Assembly (NCBI GenBank): GCA_001796335.1
Contig: MGMF01000023.1
Location: 62,001 to 126,000 of the forward strand
DNA: 64,000 nucleotides
Origin: Chloroflexi bacterium GWB2_49_20
Lineage (GTDB): Bacteria > Chloroflexota > Anaerolineae > Anaerolineales > Villigracilaceae
Direction: 5' to 3'
In this document: piece by piece, positions 53,884 through 63,012 of the stretch
Layout of the letters: each line of letters opens with the position of its first letter
Position numbering within the stretch: the stretch's first letter is position 1
Program-made: the position numbers and the translations under genes
The notes under the pieces: model-generated
Told to the model about the DNA's origin: nothing
Database searches by the model: none
Seen by the model: only the letters and a program-made list of their open reading frames with translations

Positions 53884-54621
53884 TTACTGAAGATTCTGAC
53901 GCAGGTTATCCAACTTACCGGCTACTGAACCATCCAGAACTTTGTCACCAACCCGGACCACCAACCCACCCAGGATGGAAGGATCTATTCGGAATGCAAC
54001 TGCGCTTTGTGAACCCATTTTAAGAAGGATCTCTTTCTTGACAGTAGCCTGCTCATCTGCTGTCAGTGGTAGAGCGCTGATCACCTCGGCAGAAGATCCA
54101 CTCAAGCTTTGTTCTTCAAGGACAACAACCTTACCTTCTTTAACACCCGAGAAAAACTCAGCTAATAAAACATGCTGGCGCTTTTCATCCAATGTTTCAC
54201 CAACCAGTTTCTGCGCAGCAGCAATTGCCAGCGCGGCCACCTGCCCCCGCAAATCACCCAGCATGCGGGCTCGTTCATCTTCAACTTCTGCCAGGGTTGT
54301 AGAACGTTCTTTGTTGATCTCTTGCTCTGCTTCCGCTTTTACTTCCAGAACAACTTTTTCAGCACGGTCGGTGGCTTCATTAACAATATGCGTAGCCTTG
54401 GTTTGAGCTTCCACAGTTATCTTGGCAGCATCTTTTTCTGCATTCGTGCGGGCTTCTTCAGCAACCCGGGCATCTTCCAAACCCTGAGCAATAGTATTTC
54501 GGCGTTTTTCCAGCATACCCATCAACGGTTTGTATACCCATGCCCGCAAGACTACAAACAAAGCCAGGAAGTTGAAAATCTGGACAAGTATATAACCTAA
54601 ATTTAGGCCTAATTTTTCCAA
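53884..54621 (-). CDS. ATP synthase F0 subunit b fused to the C-terminal part of subunit delta
   Basis: 245 residues. The N-terminus has the b-subunit membrane helix (about 8-27) and a long charged coiled coil to about 160 (AEAEQEINKERSTTLAEVEDERARM). From about 165 to the end it resembles the C-terminal domain of delta (SALPLTADEQATVKKEILLKMG, DPSILGGLVVRVGDKVLDGSVAGKL). The N-terminal six-helix domain of delta is missing, unlike the longer mycobacterial AtpF-H fusion. The start is TTG at 54621 with AGGAGG eight bases before it. A terminator follows, and no F1 genes (atpA, G, D, C) come next. Confidence 0.85.
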   Translation of the reverse strand: MEKLGLNLGYILVQIFNFLALFVVLRAWVYKPLMGMLEKRRNTIAQGLEDARVAEEARTNAEKDAAKITVEAQTKATHIVNEATDRAEKVVLEVKAEAEQEINKERSTTLAEVEDERARMLGDLRGQVAALAIAAAQKLVGETLDEKRQHVLLAEFFSGVKEGKVVVLEEQSLSGSSAEVISALPLTADEQATVKKEILLKMGSQSAVAFRIDPSILGGLVVRVGDKVLDGSVAGKLDNLRQNLQ

Positions 54622-54644
54622 TGTACTTTCCTCCTGTCTCAGGT

Positions 54645-54884
54645 TTAGAACACAAATAGAATCAAGAGAGCTACAACCAGACAATAAATAGCCACCGCTT
54701 CTGCGAAGGCGATCCCAAGGATCATGTTAGTCTGGATGGTACCTGTAGCATCTGGATTACGACCCATTGCCTGAACCGCACCGCTGGTTACTATACCAAT
54801 ACCTGCACCAGCACCGATGGCGCCGATCATTGCTAGACCAGCACCAATTAACTTTCCAAGAATTTGAGCAGCTTCGAAATCCAT
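54645..54884 (-). CDS. atpE: ATP synthase F0 subunit c
   Basis: 79 residues, two membrane helices joined by the polar loop RNPD. The ion-carrying Glu62 is in IAFAEAVAIY. The residues around it lack the Gln and Ser/Thr pattern of Na+-type c subunits, so a proton ring is expected. GGAGG precedes the ATG. It forms the rotor ring of F0. Confidence 0.95.
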   Translation of the reverse strand: MDFEAAQILGKLIGAGLAMIGAIGAGAGIGIVTSGAVQAMGRNPDATGTIQTNMILGIAFAEAVAIYCLVVALLILFVF

Positions 54885-54981
54885 TTTTAATCATCCTCCA
54901 GATTAATTTCGGGCGGGGAAACCGCCACTATAATGGTTTGTTTACCCGGGCGTTACCACCCGAAGACTTACAATTAAATAA

Positions 54982-56061
54982 TTATGCGTGCGCTTCTTCT
55001 TTGTGCTCGCCGCCATGACCTTGAGTAGCTTGCGCCATGAAAGTCATCGTCAGCATACCAAACACAATAGCCTGGATCATACCAACAAAAAATTCCAGCA
55101 TTAAGAAACCTGTCTGTGCAAAAACTGGAACAAGGGAACCGATCACAAATAAAAGGACTGAACCGGCAAAAATATTACCAAACAACCGGAAGGCAAACGA
55201 GAGTATTTTTGAAAACTCTGAAACCAATTCGAGGAGGCCGACGCCAAAATCAATTACCCCAAAAATCGGTTTACTAAAGAGCGTCTTTGTATTCCAGAAT
55301 TTAGTAAAGTAAGCCATTCCTTGTGCCCGGATACCGGTGACCTGGACCATCACAACCGCGATCAAAGCCAGGGCAACCGTGAAGTTTAGGTCCGTAGAAA
55401 CCACACGAACGAAAGGAACTACTACATAACCTTCCCCTGCAGGAACAGTCCCAACAGGAGATTTAATAACCGTAGCAATTCCAGAAGTCAAATTCTGGAT
55501 GTTACTACCGCCTACCGATACTTTTTCCAGAAGGCCAATGCTATCCACGCCCGGTATTAATTCTGTCCAGTTGGATACCAGGACCAGCAGAGTTATCGTG
55601 GCAAACCAGGGGAATACGAATTTAGCCCATTTTCCTGCGGTGGTCTGGGTCAGATTATAAATGACTTCCAATAAGGCTTCCACAGCCCCGGAAAATCCTT
55701 TTGGAACCAATGACCCGGTCTTAGTAAACCGATAATATCCAAAAGCAATCAGTAACAGAATAATATCGGATATGAACATGGCAACCATTGTATTCGTCAG
55801 ATATAAGCCAGTGACGGATGCGCTGGCTCCATTTCCTTCCAAGCCAGCGTCGCCTTCTAGACAATATTCTGGTGGAACATCACCAAAAGGTTTAGGCAGT
55901 GCAAGGATAGGTGTACAGGATAGTTTTTCAGCTGGTAGTTTGACATCGGGTCGAACTGGTTGATACATGCGTGCTGTAACTATGCTGCCAATAATAAATA
56001 GCAGGATAAACCAGCGATTGACACCCCAACGCCACCATTTCTTCTTAGGGGGTTTTTCCAC
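54982..56061 (-). CDS. atpB: ATP synthase F0 subunit a
   Basis: 359 residues. Conserved C-terminal core with Arg292 in FAFRLFGNIFAGS, the arginine that faces the c-ring, and a MYQPVRPDVKLP segment after the first helix. About six membrane segments; the N-terminus and a 171-215 loop are longer than in E. coli. It overlaps the atpZ-like gene by 17 bases, so the two are co-translated. Confidence 0.94.
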   Translation of the reverse strand: MEKPPKKKWWRWGVNRWFILLFIIGSIVTARMYQPVRPDVKLPAEKLSCTPILALPKPFGDVPPEYCLEGDAGLEGNGASASVTGLYLTNTMVAMFISDIILLLIAFGYYRFTKTGSLVPKGFSGAVEALLEVIYNLTQTTAGKWAKFVFPWFATITLLVLVSNWTELIPGVDSIGLLEKVSVGGSNIQNLTSGIATVIKSPVGTVPAGEGYVVVPFVRVVSTDLNFTVALALIAVVMVQVTGIRAQGMAYFTKFWNTKTLFSKPIFGVIDFGVGLLELVSEFSKILSFAFRLFGNIFAGSVLLFVIGSLVPVFAQTGFLMLEFFVGMIQAIVFGMLTMTFMAQATQGHGGEHKEEAHA

Positions 56062-56350
56062 TATTTACTTCCTCCTCTAATTGATTTGTTGTTGTAGATG
56101 GTTTAATTCTTGCAGTTGCTGTTTTTACAAAATAAAACATAATGACAAGCGTAAGTGGAACACTGGCAAGAATTAATCCGATTGTAAAATTATGATTTGT
56201 ATCGAATTTATTATCCAGCCAAATCCCAGCAAACATCGCCACCAAAACGATCACCAGGGTGATGACACCCGCCAAGCCTGCCACACCTGCCAGCGTCAGG
56301 TTAATGGCATATTGCCGGGTATTTTTCTGCTGATCATCGACCGTTTTCAT
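56045..56350 (-). CDS. AtpZ/AtpI-family ATP synthase assembly protein
   Basis: 101 residues, two membrane helices (LAGVAGLAGVITLVIVLVAMF and TIGLILASVPLTLVIMFYFV) with the small GIWLDNKFDTN linker typical of AtpZ/AtpI. These proteins assist c-ring assembly. The ATG follows the predicted promoter's start by only one to three bases and has no Shine-Dalgarno sequence, so translation may be leaderless. It overlaps atpB by 17 bases. Confidence 0.85.
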   Translation of the reverse strand: MKTVDDQQKNTRQYAINLTLAGVAGLAGVITLVIVLVAMFAGIWLDNKFDTNHNFTIGLILASVPLTLVIMFYFVKTATARIKPSTTTNQLEEEVNSGKTP

Positions 56351-56358
56351 GGTTGCGG

Positions 56359-56388
56359 ATTATAACATACCGATTAAAGGTTCGTCAA
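56359..56388 (-). promoter_or_regulatory. Strong promoter of the atp cluster
   Basis: Minus strand TTGACG (56388-56383), 18-base spacer, perfect TATAAT (56364-56359). The predicted start lies at about 56352, within two bases of the atpZ ATG. The -35 begins right at the nuoN stop. Confidence 0.7.
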
Positions 56389-57825
56389 TTAGAACAGGTT
56401 TATGGCTGCACTATTGGCTATTGCATACCATGGGCCAAAGAAAGCACCTACCAGAAGAATTCCTAATGACAGCACTGTTAAAGCAATGGCATACGGGCGG
56501 GATAAAACGATCGGATGTTTTTCTTCTTCTTCACCTTCCATACGATACAAATAAACGTATTTTAGAACCGTGAGGTAGTAGTAAACACCTACGATCGAGT
56601 TCAACACACCCACAACTGCCAGCCATATCCAACCTTGCTCGATGGCGGCATTGAAAACGAAAACCTTCGCGACAAAACCACCGAAGGGAGGCATCCCGGC
56701 AAGGGATAGGAAAGCTACCAGCATTACCAATGCAAGTCCTGGTGCCCGGCGTTGTAAACCGTAGTAAGCCTTCATATCATCTGATCCGGTTACACGTCCC
56801 ACCACTGCAACCGCACCAAAAGCTGCCAGGTTGGTTAATATATAAGCGATCAGATAAAAAGCCGTTCCAGTTACGCCTAACTTCGAATATGCCACAACAC
56901 CGATCATGGCATAACCAGCATGCGCAATTGAAGAATACGCCAGCATACGTTTGATATTCTTCTGAGCCAGTGCCAGGAAATTGCCAACTGTCATAGTCAA
57001 TGTCGCCAGGATAGCCAGGATCAAGGTCCAATTTACAGCAATCCCAGGGAATACAACAACGAACAATCGCAGAATTACTACGAAACCCGCTGCTTTGGAT
57101 GCTGTCGATAAAAAGCCTGTCACAGGTGTAGGTGCACCCTCATAAACATCAGGAGCCCAAAAATGAAACGGAACCATCGAGACTTTGAACGCCAGGCCAA
57201 TCAAAACCAATAATAAGATGCCCAATGCCAGAGGATTGAACGCTGTAAATAGGCTGCCAAGATCATACAAATTTGTTTTCCCGGTCAGGCCATACAACAA
57301 GCTGAAGCCATATAGCAAAATGGTGGAGGTCAGTGCGCCAAACAGCAGGTATTTAAATCCAGCTTCTGTTGAGCGATCATCATCCTTTAAGAAGCCAGCC
57401 AGCACATAAAGCGGGATTGAAGTCGTTTCAATGGACAGGTAAAGCATAATCAGGTCTGCCGCGGAAGCCATCAATGTCATACCTATCGTTGCTGCTATCA
57501 GAAGCAAGTATGCTTCAGCCCGCCGACCAACATGCTCGATGTCCATCATGAACATGGCCGTGATGGCTGCGCTAAAGATAAAGAACATTTTGAAGGAAAA
57601 TCCCATCCAGTCATATCGGACCATACCGCCAAAAACAAGTTGAGCATCACCGGGGCGGGCAACCAGAATGCTAACAACTGCCACAACAGCCAATCCTCCA
57701 GAAGTTAACCAGCCCAGGTTGACTCGCCTGTTATCCTCTTTCCAAAAAGGATCGACGACTAAAATCAGTATTCCAAGAACCAGCAAAAGGATCTCAGGTA
57801 AAATTGCCATCAAATTCCCGGACAC
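56389..57825 (-). CDS. nuoN: NADH-quinone oxidoreductase subunit N
   Basis: 478 residues, about 14 membrane helices, antiporter-like subunit of the complex I membrane arm. Typical blocks: VPFHFWAPDVYEGAPTPVTGFLSTASKAAGF and NIKRMLAYSSIAHAGYAMIG, which holds the discontinuous helix and channel lysines. It abuts the first nuoM (stop/start adjacent), so they share a transcript. Confidence 0.95.
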   Translation of the reverse strand: MSGNLMAILPEILLLVLGILILVVDPFWKEDNRRVNLGWLTSGGLAVVAVVSILVARPGDAQLVFGGMVRYDWMGFSFKMFFIFSAAITAMFMMDIEHVGRRAEAYLLLIAATIGMTLMASAADLIMLYLSIETTSIPLYVLAGFLKDDDRSTEAGFKYLLFGALTSTILLYGFSLLYGLTGKTNLYDLGSLFTAFNPLALGILLLVLIGLAFKVSMVPFHFWAPDVYEGAPTPVTGFLSTASKAAGFVVILRLFVVVFPGIAVNWTLILAILATLTMTVGNFLALAQKNIKRMLAYSSIAHAGYAMIGVVAYSKLGVTGTAFYLIAYILTNLAAFGAVAVVGRVTGSDDMKAYYGLQRRAPGLALVMLVAFLSLAGMPPFGGFVAKVFVFNAAIEQGWIWLAVVGVLNSIVGVYYYLTVLKYVYLYRMEGEEEEKHPIVLSRPYAIALTVLSLGILLVGAFFGPWYAIANSAAINLF

Positions 57826-59298
57826 TTATGCACCTCCCAGGAGACTTAAAACGTTTTGTACGCCGCTTTGCACCCAGGGTACCATCAAGGATGGGAATAA
57901 TCCGATGCTTATCATGATCAAACTCAGGAATACAAGTGCGACTTTATCCAAAGGAGAAACGTTTCCAATATGACCTTCCAACTCGGCAGGTACTTCACCG
58001 AAGAAGGTTTTCCGAATGACCAGCATAATATACGAAGCAGTGATAATAATGGATATCGACGCAAGGATGGCAACCCAGGGTTTTACCTGCCAGGCGCCCA
58101 TGAAGATGGGGAATTCCGCCACAAACCCAGAAAAGCCCGGCATACCCATTGACACCAGACCTGCAACGATGAATGCCAGGGCTACCCAAGGCAATGGTTT
58201 GGCCATACCTCCCAGTTTGGAAATTTCGCGAGTATGCGCCCGGTCATACACCATGCCAACAGCAGCAAAGAGTAGAGCTGTCATTACTCCGTGTGAAAAC
58301 ATCTGAACTCCGGCGCCAATCATTCCCTGCTCGTTCAGGGTTGAAAAGCCAAGCATTACCAATCCCATGTGCGATACAGATGAAAACCCGATAACATACT
58401 TCAAGTCAGTTTGTACCATGGCAATAAATGCTCCATAGACCACGTTGACCAAGGCCAAACCCATGATCCAGCCAGCCCAATGTTTTGCTCCAAGCGGTAA
58501 AAGCATGATGCCAACACGCAGGGCAGCAAAAGCGCCCAATTTCATTAATACACCTGCATGGAACATGGATACAGCTGTTGGAGCTGCAACGTGGCCATCT
58601 GGTGACCAGTTGTGAAAGGGGAAAATACCTCCTAAAACAGCAAACCCGAGGAACACAAAAGGGAACCATAGTATTTGGAATTCAGCTGGGAAATTAGCTT
58701 TCTGCAAAACCAACATATCAAAAGTATGAATACCACTTTGCCAATACATGGCCAGTGCACCGACCAGGGCGATCACCGATCCGATGAACAGGTAGAGGGT
58801 CAGTTTCATGGCCGCATATTCGCGCGTCTTGATCCATCCCCAGATTGCTATCAGGAGGTACATCGGAAATACAGCTATTTCATAGAAGAAGAATAATTGG
58901 AAAAGATCCAAAGCTACGAAAACTCCGAATACGCCGCTCGCCAGGATAAATAAGAAGGAAAAGAACTCACGCGGGCGGTCATCAATTCCCCAAGAGATCA
59001 AAACACCCGTAACCATTACGATACCGGTAAGTAATACCAAGGGGGCACTCAAACCATCCACGCCTACCTGGTAGCCAATCCCCAGGGATGGCATCCAGTT
59101 ATATTTTTCCAAAAACTGGTAACCCGCAGCGACTTTGTCATAAGTAAAATAAACCCAAACTGATAGAATTAATTCGAAGACAGCAGCAGCCAGTGCAGCA
59201 ACCCTGGCCTCAGTTTTCCGCTCCGGTTTGATCAATAGAAGCAGGAGAGCCGCCACCAGCGGGGTAAAAACGATGACACTCAAAATCGGAAATTGCAT
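57826..59298 (-). CDS. nuoM: NADH-quinone oxidoreductase subunit M, first copy (downstream, next to nuoN)
   Basis: 490 residues, about 14 membrane helices. The channel Glu is in FFFYEIAVFPMYLL and the Lys in HAGVLMKLGAF; NVVYGAFIAMVQTDLKYVIGFSSVSHMG is the second-half block. The TM7 region reads HNWSPDGHVAAPTAVSM, differing from HTWLPDAHTEAPTAGSM in the paralogue upstream. It follows that paralogue by 12 bases. Two M-type subunits in one operon are unusual. Confidence 0.95.
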   Translation of the reverse strand: MQFPILSVIVFTPLVAALLLLLIKPERKTEARVAALAAAVFELILSVWVYFTYDKVAAGYQFLEKYNWMPSLGIGYQVGVDGLSAPLVLLTGIVMVTGVLISWGIDDRPREFFSFLFILASGVFGVFVALDLFQLFFFYEIAVFPMYLLIAIWGWIKTREYAAMKLTLYLFIGSVIALVGALAMYWQSGIHTFDMLVLQKANFPAEFQILWFPFVFLGFAVLGGIFPFHNWSPDGHVAAPTAVSMFHAGVLMKLGAFAALRVGIMLLPLGAKHWAGWIMGLALVNVVYGAFIAMVQTDLKYVIGFSSVSHMGLVMLGFSTLNEQGMIGAGVQMFSHGVMTALLFAAVGMVYDRAHTREISKLGGMAKPLPWVALAFIVAGLVSMGMPGFSGFVAEFPIFMGAWQVKPWVAILASISIIITASYIMLVIRKTFFGEVPAELEGHIGNVSPLDKVALVFLSLIMISIGLFPSLMVPWVQSGVQNVLSLLGGA

Positions 59299-59310
59299 GG
59301 TTCACCTCAA

Positions 59311-60831
59311 TTAAAACAGCATGGTTACGGCTTTATTGATAACTTCCAGGATCCAGGCTGGCCAGATACCAATTACCAGGATTAAGGCCATGAGCGGTAC
59401 CATAACAACGATTTCCCGGGTGTTTATTTCAGTCATGTGCCCAACCCAGTGTTCATTTAAAGGTCCATGTAAAACTTTTTTAATTCCCTTTAGAATGTAA
59501 GCACCGGTAAATAACAAACCGATCATAGCGATTACGGTATACACGGTCAGAATTGGGAAGGATCCTCGAACTACCAGGAACTCTGAAACAAAGCCATTCA
59601 AACCTGGCAATCCCAACGACGCCATGGATGTAAAGATAAGGATTCCACCATAAACGGGAGCCAGGGGGAATAGCCCACCCAATTCATCCAGGTTGCGTGT
59701 ATGGGTTCGCTCATAAACTACACCAACCAGGAAGAACATCCCGGCTGCTGAAAGACCATGATTGAACATTTGTAAAATCGCACCATTCAAGGCGAATGTT
59801 GCATTCATGGTCCCCATTGCCCTGGCAGCGGCAGCAATTCCAAGCAATACAAATCCCATGTGATTAATGGAAGAATATGCCACCAGACGTTTGAAATCCG
59901 TTTGGCCATAAGCTGCAAATGCCCCGAAAACGATCGCCATCACAGCCAGGAAGGCTAGCGCCCCAGCATATTGTTGTGCCTGGGCAGGATAAAGAGGCAG
60001 AACAAGGCGAAGGAAGCCGTAGGCTCCCAATTTCAAGAGAACACCTGCCAGGATCATTGACCCGGCAGTTGGGGCCTCGGTATGGGCATCGGGTAACCAG
60101 GTATGGAAAGGCCAAACAGGTACTTTGATCGCAAATGCAATAACAAAAGCCCAAAATGCAACTGCCTTTACTGTTTCAATGGGCAAACCAAGTGGAATGT
60201 TCTTAAGTTCTGAGGCTACAGGCCATAATTTGAATAACTCAGGTAAATTGTATGTCCCAAAGCTGACTCCGATCATCTGGATAGCCAACAGAAGTCCCAA
60301 GGAGCCTGCCATCGTGTAGATCATGAACTTCATCGAAGCATAGTTTCGGTTGGCACTGCCCCACTGATTAATCAGGAAATACATCGGCACCAGGCCAATT
60401 TCCCAAAAGACAAAGAATATTAGCAAATCCAGGGAAAGAAATACCCCGAGCATGCCTGTCTCCAGCATCAGGAACAGCATCATAAATGCCTTGACGCGAT
60501 CTGTGATTTTGAAGGATGCCAGGATTGCCAGCGGGGTCAGCAAAGTTGTCAACAACACCATCGTCATCGACAAGCCATCCACACCAACAAAAAATGATGA
60601 ATTAATGGCTTGATACCAGGGATATTGCTCGGTAAATTGAAAACCTGCTGCGTTTGAGTCAAACCTTAACCACAACCACACTGAAAGCGCAAATGGGATC
60701 AGGCTGGCAAAGAAAGCAGCCCAACGGATTACCTTTATCTCATCCCTGGGCAGGAACAGGATGATTACTGCCGCCAGGACGGGAAACAACAGGATTGTTG
60801 TCAGCATATGATAACTAATGAAGTCCATCAT
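59311..60831 (-). CDS. nuoM: NADH-quinone oxidoreductase subunit M, second copy
   Basis: 506 residues, about 14 membrane helices. Channel Glu is in FFVFWEIGLVPMYFL; TM7 block HTWLPDAHTEAPTAGSMILAGVLLKLGAYGFLR has the conserved Lys; TDFKRLVAYSSINHMGFV is the second-half lysine block. It is closer to ordinary NuoM than its neighbour. It starts 15 bases after the nuoL stop with GGGAG upstream. Confidence 0.95.
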   Translation of the reverse strand: MMDFISYHMLTTILLFPVLAAVIILFLPRDEIKVIRWAAFFASLIPFALSVWLWLRFDSNAAGFQFTEQYPWYQAINSSFFVGVDGLSMTMVLLTTLLTPLAILASFKITDRVKAFMMLFLMLETGMLGVFLSLDLLIFFVFWEIGLVPMYFLINQWGSANRNYASMKFMIYTMAGSLGLLLAIQMIGVSFGTYNLPELFKLWPVASELKNIPLGLPIETVKAVAFWAFVIAFAIKVPVWPFHTWLPDAHTEAPTAGSMILAGVLLKLGAYGFLRLVLPLYPAQAQQYAGALAFLAVMAIVFGAFAAYGQTDFKRLVAYSSINHMGFVLLGIAAAARAMGTMNATFALNGAILQMFNHGLSAAGMFFLVGVVYERTHTRNLDELGGLFPLAPVYGGILIFTSMASLGLPGLNGFVSEFLVVRGSFPILTVYTVIAMIGLLFTGAYILKGIKKVLHGPLNEHWVGHMTEINTREIVVMVPLMALILVIGIWPAWILEVINKAVTMLF

Positions 60832-60846
60832 TCTCTCCCATTCGCC

Positions 60847-63003
60847 TTAAGCCAGCAAGAAGTAATAGAGTACAGCGACAATTATTGCCACTGCCAGCGA
60901 AGCGAGCATGTAGAACTGGATACGCCCTCTTTGAATGATTGGCGCCATGGTCTTGCCTATTCTTTTGGCGCTTTCACCGACCAAATCACCAAATCCATTG
61001 ACAACCGGGGCATCAAAGTATTTCCTGAAGGCACGCCCAACCCCTTGTGCAACCCCGCCAATGCTGTTGAGAAATCCGTCAATAATAGTCTGATCAAGGA
61101 ATTTATATGCGAATGTCTCAGCAAACCAATAGGCCGGTTTTACAAACAGGAAGTCGTAAATCTCATCAAAGTAATACTTATTCATAAGAACTTTGATCTG
61201 AAGCTTATCTTCTTCAACCGATTTCACATTCCGGTAGACTAGCCAACCCACCAACAAACCTCCCAAAGCCACGATTAAAGATGTCAGCAAAGGCATTATA
61301 TTAAATGGGAGGATTTCAGGGTGTTCCGCCAATGTCCCACCCACAAATTCGTGCAGCCAGTTCGGTAACAGCCCTCCCAATAATGGGAATTCCTCAGGAA
61401 TTCCTACCCATCCAAAACCTATCGCGAAGACAGATAAGATGACAAGCGGCAATGTCATTGTCCAGGGTGTTTCTTGGGCATGTTCAGCAGATTTCGTGCG
61501 AGGTGTGCCCAGGAATGTAAGCGTGATCTGACGCATGGTATAAAAAGCTGTCAGAAAGGCGGCTACTGCCAAGGTAATAAAAACAGCCATATGCCCGTTG
61601 GCAAAAGCATCTGCCAGGATCTCATCCTTCGACCAGAAGCCAGCCGTCAACACCGGAAAACCGGATAGGGCAAAGCCTCCGATCAGGAATGTCCAGAATG
61701 TGATTGGCATCTTCTTTCTCAATCCACCCATGTTGAACATATTTTGTGGATCAATAGAGTGGTCGCCTGTATGCAATACACCGTGTTCCATACCATGAAT
61801 TACCGAACCGGAACCCAGGAAGAGCAAGGCTTTGAAAAATGCATGGGTAACCAGGTGGAATATCGCTGCCACATATGCCCCAATCCCCAAAGCCGCAATC
61901 ATAAAGCCGAGTTGAGAAATTGTTGAATAAGCAAGGACACGTTTGATGTCATTCTGAGCGACTGCAATGGTGGCTGCAAACAAGGCTGTAAATGCACCAA
62001 TAAATGCAATTATGCTCATGGTTGTGGTCAGACCGTGGCCAGTGAAATCAGCTGTGATCAGGGGGAACATGCGGATTACAGCGTAAACACCAGCAGACAC
62101 CATTGTTGCCGCATGGATCATCGCAGAAACCGGTGTAGGACCTTCCATTGCATCAGGCAGCCAGACATGCAAAGGCCACTGTGCGGATTTACCTACTGTG
62201 CCGATGAAGAGCAGTAACCCGATCAAACCCGCAGCCGATAGGCCTAAAATTGGCGTCGCGGTTGAAGCCAGGACCGATAAAACACGTTCAGTGAAAATTT
62301 CCCGGTAGGATAGTGTTCCTGTTGCCGAATATAGGAATGAAATTCCCAACAACATGAAAACATCACCAATACGAGTGGTCATGAAAGCTTTTATGGCAGC
62401 ATTCCGGGCAGACGGTTTTCCATACCAGAAACCGATCAACAAATAAGAACACAAACCCATGATCTCCCAGCCAACAAACATTGTCAGCAGGTTGTCTGAA
62501 ACCACCAGGGTAAACATACCAAATGCGAACAAACCTATGAATGCAAAAAATCGCGAATACATCGGTTCAATGGATGGGACTGTGTGCTTATGCCCATGTT
62601 CATCAACGGTTGTCGCTCCATGCGGTGGAAGACCCGGTCGATCGTGGTCACCCTTTGGCTGTCCATAGTTATGATATCCAACACTATAGATGAAGATCAT
62701 AAGGACAGTCCACGCCACAAAAAAGAGGGTGATTGCCGAAAGTGGATCGATTAATACGCCAATCTTAAGCCAGGTATCTCCGGTAGGGAGCCAGTTGATT
62801 GAAGATTGAAATACTTCCTTTCCAAAATGCTCCACGCCCACCGCACGAAAGAAAACGACCATGCTGCCCAGCCAGGATAACGCTGCTGCGCCTATGGCGA
62901 TGCTGTGACTCAGCGCTTTGCCTTTATTGGTGAAAAGCACGATCAAGAAAAACGCCAACAGGGGTGGAAGAGGTATAAGCCAGATGATTGTTTCAGTCGA
63001 CAT
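60847..63003 (-). CDS. nuoL: NADH-quinone oxidoreductase subunit L
   Basis: 718 residues, about 100 longer than E. coli NuoL. N-terminal antiporter core with DNLLTMFVGWEIMGLCSYLLIGF, PLHVWLPDAMEGPTPVSAMIHAATMVSAGVY and NDIKRVLAYSTISQLGFM; the C-terminus has the amphipathic lateral helix and a final membrane helix (FYMLASLAVAIIVAVLYYF). It is the distal proton-pumping subunit of complex I. A His-rich loop (HGATTVDEHGHKHT) after the third helix is unusual. Confidence 0.95.
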   Translation of the reverse strand: MSTETIIWLIPLPPLLAFFLIVLFTNKGKALSHSIAIGAAALSWLGSMVVFFRAVGVEHFGKEVFQSSINWLPTGDTWLKIGVLIDPLSAITLFFVAWTVLMIFIYSVGYHNYGQPKGDHDRPGLPPHGATTVDEHGHKHTVPSIEPMYSRFFAFIGLFAFGMFTLVVSDNLLTMFVGWEIMGLCSYLLIGFWYGKPSARNAAIKAFMTTRIGDVFMLLGISFLYSATGTLSYREIFTERVLSVLASTATPILGLSAAGLIGLLLFIGTVGKSAQWPLHVWLPDAMEGPTPVSAMIHAATMVSAGVYAVIRMFPLITADFTGHGLTTTMSIIAFIGAFTALFAATIAVAQNDIKRVLAYSTISQLGFMIAALGIGAYVAAIFHLVTHAFFKALLFLGSGSVIHGMEHGVLHTGDHSIDPQNMFNMGGLRKKMPITFWTFLIGGFALSGFPVLTAGFWSKDEILADAFANGHMAVFITLAVAAFLTAFYTMRQITLTFLGTPRTKSAEHAQETPWTMTLPLVILSVFAIGFGWVGIPEEFPLLGGLLPNWLHEFVGGTLAEHPEILPFNIMPLLTSLIVALGGLLVGWLVYRNVKSVEEDKLQIKVLMNKYYFDEIYDFLFVKPAYWFAETFAYKFLDQTIIDGFLNSIGGVAQGVGRAFRKYFDAPVVNGFGDLVGESAKRIGKTMAPIIQRGRIQFYMLASLAVAIIVAVLYYFLLA

Positions 63004-63012
63004 AACGTTCTC

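Noticed and set aside
57826-60831. Recent tandem duplication of nuoM
   Set aside because: The two proteins differ widely in sequence, including TM5 and TM7 motifs, so this is old paralogy or separate origin.
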